64,000 bases of DNA from CAYPTB01 sp964413535 (lineage in GTDB: Bacteria > Planctomycetota > UBA1135 > GCA-002686595). Of this stretch, positions 58,338 to 64,000 are shown one piece after another (position 1 is the first letter of the stretch; each line of letters opens with the position of its first letter). The translations under genes and the position numbers were made by a program. The notes under the pieces were generated by a model that was given only the letters and a program-made list of their open reading frames with translations, had not been told where the DNA came from and ran no database searches. The stretch is from NCBI GenBank assembly GCA_964413535.1, contig CAYPTB010000004.1, positions 1-64,000 on the forward strand. The letters run 5' to 3'.

Positions 58338-59798
58338 ATGGGTCTCGCAACCTGCTCACGCGTCCTCGCGCTGTTCCTGGTCCCCGGCGCGCCCGCGGCG
58401 CACAACGAGGTCCTCTTCGCCTCCGACTTCGAAGCGGACGGCGGCGGGATGCTCGCCACGGTCGACTGGCACCACGGTCCGCCGAGCGGCGGACCCGGCG
58501 CCGCGCACTCGGGGGCGAACGCGTGGTGGGTCGAGGACGCCACAGATCCGTTCCCCGAGCAGTTCCTGACGACGCCGCCCATCGACGCATCGGCGACGGA
58601 CGCGGACTGGATCGAGGTGAGCTGGTACCAGTACTTCGAGGGCTTCCCGGTGAATTTCGACGTGAGAGCGCGCACGTCGACGCAGTCCCAGAACGTCTTT
58701 CGCCGTCTGACCATCTTCGATTCGGGCGAACTCCCGCACGTCGGCTGGCGGCGCGTGGCGGTGCTGCTGCCGAGCTCCTACGCCACGAACGACCTCGAGC
58801 TCGAGTTCGAGCGCGGCGTGGGCGGCGTCTACATCGACGACCTCGCGGTCGAAGCGGTGCGCAGCGTGACGCTCTCGGTCGAGGACTTCGAGGCCGACGC
58901 CGGCGGCTTCACCGCGATCGGCGCGACTTGGATGCGCGGCGCTCCGGAGAATTGCCACGGCTTCACGGGCAGTGCTGCGTCGGGGACGAGCTGTTGGGGC
59001 ACGCTGCTCTCCGAGTGCTCCTACGAAGGCTCGCCCACGGAACAGATCCTGCTCGCCCCGCCGATCGACCTCTCGCTCTACGCGAGCCACCGCGCGGTCT
59101 ACGTCACCTGGCAGCGCTTCGCCTTCTTCGAGCAAGCCGACGGCGTGCACCACGAGATCAGCTACGACGGCGGTACCACGTGGGAGACCGCGGCCGGTTG
59201 GCACTGGCGGGCCTTTGGCCCCGGTGGGCTCGGCGACTGGACGAGCTTCGGGATCCCCCTCGATCCCTCCGACGGCCAAGTGGTCCTGCTGCGCTGGCGC
59301 ATGACGCTCGACGAGATCGAGTCCGAGCCGGGCATGTGGATCGACGACTTCGCCATCGCCGTGCCCGAGGAGATCGACGGCTCGGGCGCGAATCCGCCCG
59401 ACAGCCTGCGCGTCGCGGCCGGATCGGTCGTCTTGGGCGACGCGGTCACGCTCGCCATCGACGATCCGTCCGACGCGTTCGGCCCGTTCGCGCGCACGCT
59501 GCTCGCGATCTCACTGCAGGGCGATCCCGCGCTCCCCGATGGCACGCCGCTACCGGGCACGAGCCTCTCCACGCCGGGCGCGCCCGGCGAGCGCCTGATC
59601 GACTTCGCGGGGTCGCTCGTGACGGTGCCCGGCGGCGTGTGGACCCCGGCCGCCCCCGCGATGCTCACGCTCGACATCCCCGACGACCCCGGCCTGGCCG
59701 GGCTCGAGCTCTACCTACAAGCCGTCCTCATCGACCTGACCGCGAACCCCGTGCGGATCGGCCTGACGAACGGCCTCTTCGAGAAGGTCGGCTCGTAG
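58338..59798 (+). CDS. Secreted protein with two jelly-roll (MAM/concanavalin-like) domains
   Basis: 486 aa. Signal peptide ends near A-P-A-A-H (about residue 22). Two similar units start with V-L-F-A-S-D-F-E-A-D-G-G-G and V-E-D-F-E-A-D-A-G-G-F, and each ends with a W/Y-I-D-D-[LF]-A-[VI] strand, the signature of laminin-G/MAM-like sandwiches. The last 130 residues are another beta-rich domain (LGDAVTLAIDDP...GLTNGLFEKVGS) like the C-terminal carbohydrate-binding type domain of many planctomycetal secreted proteins. Likely extracellular, role unknown. Confidence 0.75.
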   Translation: MGLATCSRVLALFLVPGAPAAHNEVLFASDFEADGGGMLATVDWHHGPPSGGPGAAHSGANAWWVEDATDPFPEQFLTTPPIDASATDADWIEVSWYQYFEGFPVNFDVRARTSTQSQNVFRRLTIFDSGELPHVGWRRVAVLLPSSYATNDLELEFERGVGGVYIDDLAVEAVRSVTLSVEDFEADAGGFTAIGATWMRGAPENCHGFTGSAASGTSCWGTLLSECSYEGSPTEQILLAPPIDLSLYASHRAVYVTWQRFAFFEQADGVHHEISYDGGTTWETAAGWHWRAFGPGGLGDWTSFGIPLDPSDGQVVLLRWRMTLDEIESEPGMWIDDFAIAVPEEIDGSGANPPDSLRVAAGSVVLGDAVTLAIDDPSDAFGPFARTLLAISLQGDPALPDGTPLPGTSLSTPGAPGERLIDFAGSLVTVPGGVWTPAAPAMLTLDIPDDPGLAGLELYLQAVLIDLTANPVRIGLTNGLFEKVGS

Positions 59799-59817
59799 TC
59801 GGTCGCGGTCCTTCACC

Positions 59818-59859
59818 GAGCCCCGCCGCCGCGCGGGGCAGCGCGATGGCGGGGCTCGC
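59818..59859 (+). terminator. Hairpin after the secreted-protein gene
   Basis: An 11-bp perfect stem (59818-59828 with 59849-59859) around a 20-nt loop that can itself pair. It starts 20 nt after the stop at 59798. No T-tract. Confidence 0.5.
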
Positions 59860-59888
59860 TCCCTATCGCGTCGCCGGTTTCGCCGCGC

Positions 59889-60039
59889 CGCCACGCCGAG
59901 TGCGTGAATGCCATGGCGCGCAACCGAGGACTGCAACGACTCCTGGTGCGCGGCCAACGCAGAGTGAAGACGGTCTTCACCCTCTTCGCCATCGCGCACG
60001 ACCTCATGCGGGCGATCGCGCTGCGCGCGACGATGGCCG
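59889..60039 (+). pseudogene. C-terminal remnant of an IS1182-like transposase
   Basis: About 40 codons reading RNRGLQRLLVRG followed by RRVKTVFTLFAIAHDLMRAIA. This is the usual C-terminal end of DDE transposases of the IS1182/IS5-like class, where R-G-x-x-K-V leads into L-x-A-I-A-H-N-L. The Asn after A-H is Asp here. The catalytic part is missing; the frame runs on into unrelated Arg/Pro-rich reading. No terminal inverted repeats were seen. Confidence 0.6.
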
Positions 60040-60331
60040 CGCCGGCCCGAGAAGGCGCATCGAAGCGCCGCCGGAGAGGAAGAGACCGCACGCCGCCTCT
60101 AGCTCCGCCCGCCGAGCGCGGCACGCGACCGAAGGTCGCATGGGACGCAGTCTGTGCGCGGAGCGCACGGCGCGCCCAGCGAGAATCTCTGCGGACCGCA
60201 GCACATTTCCCCGCAGCGAAAGCTCCATTCCCTCCAGCATGCTCGTCCGGGCTGGGGCGGCGGCCCGCTAGAATCCGGCCGCCGCGGGCGCCGGCGCGCG
60301 CGGCGACACGCTCACGGGCGCCGCGAAGCAG

Positions 60332-60982
60332 ATGGACGACACACGGCGACGCGCGCGAGGGGGAGCGAACGGCGAGGGCGCGCGTCCGCTGGACGCTTCC
60401 GCACGGGACGCGCTTTCCGCACGGGGCGCGCGTTCCGGACGGCTCGTCCCGGCGCTCCTGTGGCTGTGCGTCGCGCTCCAGGTCGCGGCGTTCGCGCCGG
60501 CGGTGGGGTACAGCGTCGCGGCCAATCGCGCGACGCGCGAGGTGCTGCGGACGGCCGAGCGCATCCCCATCCCGCCGCGCCACCTGGCCGCCTACCGCGA
60601 CCTCGGTCGCCTCGCCCTCGAGATCCCCGAGGACGCCGCTGTCCTCTTGCTCGACACGGGTCTCGTGCCGTGCGCGTACTCCTTCTACCTGCGGCCGCGA
60701 CCCCTCGTCTCGCTGATGATCGCGCGGCGCGAGGACCTCGAGCCGCTGCGCACGCTCAATCCCGACGTCTTCACGGAGCTCTCCACCTACCTCGACCAAC
60801 GCGAGAAGCAGGGCACCCTGTTCACTCCGGAGCGCCTCGCGGAGGAGGTCGCACGCGCCCGGTTCGTCCTCTTCTACCCGCTCGAGATCGAGGTCGACGT
60901 CCCCGGCTACGAGCTCGAGATCGTGCGCCGCGAAGGCTGGGGCAGCTTGTACCGCGTGCGTCCCGCCGGGGAGAGCCAGTGA
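60332..60982 (+). CDS. Membrane-anchored protein of unknown function
   Basis: 216 aa. Arg-rich start, one hydrophobic segment (about 37-58), and an extracytoplasmic domain with alternating Leu-rich helices and the strand FVLFYPLEIEVDVPGYELEIVRREGW. Near the N-terminus a short unit around CTTCCGCACGGGACGCG is present in two to three imperfect copies (about 60395-60440). No family recognised. The next gene starts within its stop codon (GTGA), so the pair probably works together. Confidence 0.6.
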   Translation: MDDTRRRARGGANGEGARPLDASARDALSARGARSGRLVPALLWLCVALQVAAFAPAVGYSVAANRATREVLRTAERIPIPPRHLAAYRDLGRLALEIPEDAAVLLLDTGLVPCAYSFYLRPRPLVSLMIARREDLEPLRTLNPDVFTELSTYLDQREKQGTLFTPERLAEEVARARFVLFYPLEIEVDVPGYELEIVRREGWGSLYRVRPAGESQ

Positions 60983-62361
60983 GTTCCTTCGCCGCGACCC
61001 TCGCGGTCTACGCGACGCAGATCGTGGCGGGTTGTTCTGTGCTCGCCGCCATCGGCCGCGCCCGGGAGCTCCGCGCCCACGAGCTGCTGGCGCGCGCGCT
61101 CTTGCTCGGACCGGCCGCGCTCGCGCTCGAGCTCTTCCTCTTCCACCACGTGGGGATCCCGTTCCGACTGCACCTCGTGCTGCCGCCCTGGTGGATCCTC
61201 TTCGTCCTCCAGCGCCGCCGCTTCGCTCGCGCGCCGAAGCCGGGCGCTGGGACTCCGCGCGGCGAGAGGCTGTTGCTGGCGCTCGTGGTCGCGCTGTTCG
61301 CGGGGAGCCTCGCCCACGGTCTGCTCGTGCCGGTGCACCGCGGCGACGGCATGTTCAACTTCGCGGTCGTCGCGCGCATCTTCGAGACGGAGCTCTCGCT
61401 CGCGCCCGAAGCGCTGGTGGCCTCGCTCGCGAACTCCGAGACGGTCCATCCCGAGTACCCGCCGCTCGTCGCGCTCAACGAAGCGCTCGTGTTCCGCGCC
61501 GCGGGACCCGCGCGCTCCCTGGCGGTGAAGCCGTTCTTCGCGCTGGCCGGTCTGGCGCTGTGGCTCCTCGTGCTCGAGCTCGCGCAGCGCCGCCTGCCTG
61601 CGCGCTACGGCGTCCCCGCGGCCGTCCTGTTCTGCCTGTGGCCGGCGGGCTACTGGCACGCGACCTGGAGCTTCGCCGACCTGCGCTTGACCGCGGCCGT
61701 GCTCCTCGCGGTGGTCGAGGCCGAGCGTCTCGGAACGACCCCAAGCCGCGCGACGGCGCTGTCCGTCGCGCTGGCCCTCGGGACCTGTGCGCTCACGAAG
61801 AACGAGGGCATCGCCTTGGCCGCGCTCGGGCTGCCGGTGCTCTCGTTCCAGCTCTGGCGCGGCGGTCTGCTGCGGCAGAACGGCGTCGCGGCCGTCCTGA
61901 TCGTGGGCGTCATGGCGCTCGCGTGGCCGCTCTTCCGCTCGACCCACGGCCTCGCGGATCCCTACCTCGCGGGAGCCACGGGGGGGGACCCGTTCGAGAA
62001 GCTCGGGCGCGTCGGCCCCGTGCTCGCGTACTTCGGCGGCTTGTGGTTCGAACGGGGCATCGCAGACACCTTCGCCTGGGGCGTCCTGTGGCCCGTGACG
62101 ACTCTGTGCGCCGCGGCGGGTTGGCTGCTCGGACGGCGCCGTCGCGCACTGTCGATCGCGTTCGCGCTGCTCGCCGCGCACGTCCTGCTCTACGTCGCGG
62201 CGATGGTGCTCACCCCCGTGGACCTCGCCTGGCACCTCGAGACCGCCGCTCCGCGCCTGTTGATGCACACCTATCCGTTGCTCTTCCTGGTGTGCGTCAG
62301 CGCATTGGGCGCGTTCGCGCGCGCGCAGCGCGAGCCCTCCGAGGGGGATCGCGACCCGTAG
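60979..62361 (+). CDS. Polytopic GT-C-like membrane glycosyltransferase or related protein
   Basis: 460 aa from GTG in a GTGA overlap. About eleven hydrophobic segments. After the second pair a loop carries HRGDGMFNFAVVARIFE and SETVHPEYPPLVALNEAL; the P-E-Y-P-P-L pattern with acidic residues in the first large loop resembles lipid-linked-sugar transferases of the GT-C class. A late membrane part has PAGYWHATWSF and TKNEGIALA. The donor and acceptor cannot be read. Partner of the anchored protein before it. Confidence 0.6.
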   Translation: MSSFAATLAVYATQIVAGCSVLAAIGRARELRAHELLARALLLGPAALALELFLFHHVGIPFRLHLVLPPWWILFVLQRRRFARAPKPGAGTPRGERLLLALVVALFAGSLAHGLLVPVHRGDGMFNFAVVARIFETELSLAPEALVASLANSETVHPEYPPLVALNEALVFRAAGPARSLAVKPFFALAGLALWLLVLELAQRRLPARYGVPAAVLFCLWPAGYWHATWSFADLRLTAAVLLAVVEAERLGTTPSRATALSVALALGTCALTKNEGIALAALGLPVLSFQLWRGGLLRQNGVAAVLIVGVMALAWPLFRSTHGLADPYLAGATGGDPFEKLGRVGPVLAYFGGLWFERGIADTFAWGVLWPVTTLCAAAGWLLGRRRRALSIAFALLAAHVLLYVAAMVLTPVDLAWHLETAAPRLLMHTYPLLFLVCVSALGAFARAQREPSEGDRDP

Positions 62362-62372
62362 GGGTCCTTGCG

Positions 62373-63215
62373 ATGCCGCAGGGGACGCGACTCGCCTGCT
62401 CGGTGCGCGGTTGCGGTCGGCCGCTCGAGCGCGCGGCCGGAGCGCTCGTTTGCGCGGGCGGTCACGCGTTCGACGTCGCGCGCAGCGGTTACGCGAACCT
62501 GCTCCAGCCCCAGGATCGGCGCTCGCTCGCCGCCGGGGACGATCGCGCGACGGTGGACGCGCGGCGGCGGCTCGCCGACTCGGGCTTCGACCGCTCCCTG
62601 GTCGAGGCCGTGCGCGCGTGGTTCGAAGGGGTCCGTTCGTCGCGCGTCCCGGCCGTGCTCGACGTCGGCTGCGGGATCGGAACGGCGCTCGCGTCCGTCG
62701 CGGAACGCTGCGAGCCGTACGGCGTCGATCTCTCCCGGCACGCGGTCGACGCCGCCGCCCGCCGGGTTCCGGGCGCGACCTTCGTCGCGGCCAACGCCGA
62801 CCGCCGCCTCCCGTTCGGGGACGGGAGCCTCGACGTCTTGATCTCGATCAAGGGTCCGAAGAATCCGGCGGAGTTCGCGCGCGTGCTCGCCCCGGACGGC
62901 GCCCTGCTCGTGGTCGTGCCCGGCACGGACGATCTGGCGGAGCTGCGGCGCGCGACCTCGGGAGCGAGCCTGGCGAAGGATCCGGCGGAGCGCACGCGCG
63001 CACAGTTCGAAGCGCTCTTCGAGCTCTGCGAGCGGCGCGAGGTGCGCGAGCAGACGACGCTCTCCCCCGAGGCGCTGCGCGACGTGCTGCGCACGGCCTA
63101 CCGCGGCGCCCGCAAGCGCGAGGCGCTGGCCGCCGCCGAGCTCGGACCGCTGTCGGTCACAGCCAGCGCCGTCCTGCTGTCCTTCGCGCGGCGCGCGAAC
63201 GCGTCCGCGCGGTGA
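62373..63215 (+). CDS. rlmA: RlmA-like 23S rRNA (guanine-N1) methyltransferase
   Basis: 280 aa. N-terminal zinc-binding part C-S-V-R-G-C-G-R-P-L...V-C-A-G-G-H-A-F-D followed by V-A-R-S-G-Y-A-N-L-L, as in RlmA/RrmA/TlrB. SAM motif I VLDVGCGIGTAL, then VAANADRRLPFGDGSLD and SIKGPKNPAEFARVL for motifs II-IV. It should methylate N1 of G745 or G748 of 23S rRNA; which one needs an alignment. The ATG is 11 nt after the stop of the GT-C-like gene. Confidence 0.8.
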   Translation: MPQGTRLACSVRGCGRPLERAAGALVCAGGHAFDVARSGYANLLQPQDRRSLAAGDDRATVDARRRLADSGFDRSLVEAVRAWFEGVRSSRVPAVLDVGCGIGTALASVAERCEPYGVDLSRHAVDAAARRVPGATFVAANADRRLPFGDGSLDVLISIKGPKNPAEFARVLAPDGALLVVVPGTDDLAELRRATSGASLAKDPAERTRAQFEALFELCERREVREQTTLSPEALRDVLRTAYRGARKREALAAAELGPLSVTASAVLLSFARRANASAR

Positions 63216-63227
63216 GTCGCGATCGCT

Positions 63228-63243
63228 AGCCCGCCGACGGGCT
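63228..63243. terminator. Short hairpin between convergent genes
   Basis: AGCCCG (63228-63233) with CGGGCT (63238-63243) and a CCGA loop, placed between the two convergent stops. Confidence 0.35.
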
Positions 63244-63246
63244 CGC

Positions 63247-64000
63247 TCAGGGCGCGCGTTGGGCCGCGGGCAGGACGAAGCGGCCCGGACGGAAGCGCGA
63301 GCGCGCCGCGACGTGTCCGCCGGGATGATGCAGGCTCGCGCGCCAATCCATCTCGCCGCCGTAAGCGCGCCGCGTGCGCAGATCCGCCTCGAGCCGCTCG
63401 CGCGCGGCGCTCCACGCGACGGCGTCGGCGGGCGGCCCGGCCGCGGGCGAGTGCTCGCGGCGCAGGTGCGCGGAGGTGAGCTCGAGCACGAGCCGACGCC
63501 GCTCGTCTGCGAGCGGCGTCCGACCGTCGCCGAAGAACGCGCGCGCTCCGGCGCGCGGCAGGTGCTGGCGCAGCTCGAGCCGCGCCGCGCTCGGGAGACT
63601 CGCCCCGGCGGGGAGCGCGAGCTCGAAGCGCGGCGGATCCGACCCGAGCTCGATCGCAGCGTCGGGCCCGGGGAAGAGCGGCTCGAGGAGCGGGACGTGC
63701 ACGAGCATGGCGGGCCAAGCTGCGAGTCGCGCGCGGCCCGTCCAATGCGCGGCGACGACCGGTGCGCCGAGGGCGTCGGCCAGGGTGAGCCACGTCTCGA
63801 ACGGAACGCGCCGCGTGCGCGTCGAGCCTTCGAGCTCGAGCGGGATCGCGGCGAGGCTCTCGTCCGCGCGCGCGAGCACGAGCTCGCCCGCTTCCGCTGC
63901 GCCCGGCTCGAAGACGAGCTCGACGGCGCACACGGCGTGCGCGGGAAGGGGCGGCTCGACGCGCCAGCTCGAGCCGTCTTCGCGCGCGCTCCAGGCGACG
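63247..64000 (-). CDS. Unknown protein, 5' end beyond the window
   Basis: 251 codons visible; the frame is open to the edge, so the start is missing. The part seen is beta-rich with a late Arg/Ala-rich region: FETWLTLADALGAPVVAAHW, RFELALPAGASLPSAARLELRQHLP and DWRASLHHPGGHVAARSRFRPGRFVLP. The C-terminus may be a secreted or structural domain. No family recognised. Confidence 0.6.
   Translation of the reverse strand, partial: VAWSAREDGSSWRVEPPLPAHAVCAVELVFEPGAAEAGELVLARADESLAAIPLELEGSTRTRRVPFETWLTLADALGAPVVAAHWTGRARLAAWPAMLVHVPLLEPLFPGPDAAIELGSDPPRFELALPAGASLPSAARLELRQHLPRAGARAFFGDGRTPLADERRRLVLELTSAHLRREHSPAAGPPADAVAWSAARERLEADLRTRRAYGGEMDWRASLHHPGGHVAARSRFRPGRFVLPAAQRAP

Larger units (their letters stand above)
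59799..60331. other. 533-bp stretch between genes with hairpin and transposase scrap
   Basis: Contains a strong hairpin (59818-59859), the tail of a transposase (59889-60039) and about 290 bp with no recognisable content on either strand. TAGAAT at 60269-60274, 58 bp before the next ATG, could be a -10 element; no good -35 accompanies it. Confidence 0.5.

Overview
The window is very GC-rich, densely packed DNA from a Gram-negative bacterium with an outer membrane: it has an RND efflux pump, a predicted outer-membrane barrel and many lipoproteins. The gene style (BlaI plus M56-PDZ pair, PF07638-type ECF sigma factor overlapping a TPR-containing Ser/Thr kinase, CRTAC1/ASPIC-UnbV protein, HAF-repeat and SBBP-propeller secreted proteins, many GTG starts) suggests Planctomycetota or a similar deep lineage. 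That assignment is inference; no rRNA is present.

Layout. 1-5.3 kb (+): tail of a BlaI-like repressor, M56 protease with PDZ domain, a TIM-barrel isomerase-like protein and a PAS hybrid histidine kinase. 5.3-7.3 kb (-): a CocE/S15 hydrolase. 7.46-10.53 kb (+): a compact four-gene operon of DUF4266 lipoprotein, DUF3570 barrel, TlpA-like thioredoxin and the flavin transferase ApbE. 10.5-16 kb: SGNH hydrolase, TerB-like protein, tRNA-Arg(TCG), and an ECF sigma/kinase pair. 16-17.3 kb: HAF-repeat secreted protein.

17.4-33.8 kb is the most striking part. A NuoEF-type fusion (formate dehydrogenase beta/gamma) and the selenoprotein formate dehydrogenase alpha subunit lie on the + strand. The alpha gene reads through an in-frame TGA followed by a SECIS hairpin whose loop matches that of E. 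coli fdhF in sequence and position. Between the two subunits, on the - strand, sit seven full-length paralogous secreted seven-bladed propeller proteins plus one truncated copy, and an orphan HicB.

33.8-36.4 kb: a sulfatase-fold lipoprotein without the catalytic Cys, and small membrane proteins. 36.4-40.9 kb: two protease/ATP-grasp ligase pairs (RimB-like/RimK and HExxH peptidase/Ddl-like) around a DUF4239 membrane protein. 41-46.7 kb (-): histidine kinase, sigma-54 response regulator and CRTAC1 protein in one overlapping operon ending at a strong terminator, divergent from a TrkH potassium transporter. 48.5-52.3 kb (+): ATP-grasp protein, TPR lipoprotein and alpha/beta hydrolase. 52.3-56.7 kb (-): RND pump and its adaptor. 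56.9-64 kb: tetrahaem cytochrome c, secreted protein, transposase remnant, membrane protein pair, RlmA-like rRNA methyltransferase and a partial unknown gene running off the edge.

Genes are often coupled by four-base stop/start overlaps, mostly GTGA. Assignments rest on motifs read by eye; no database search was possible.
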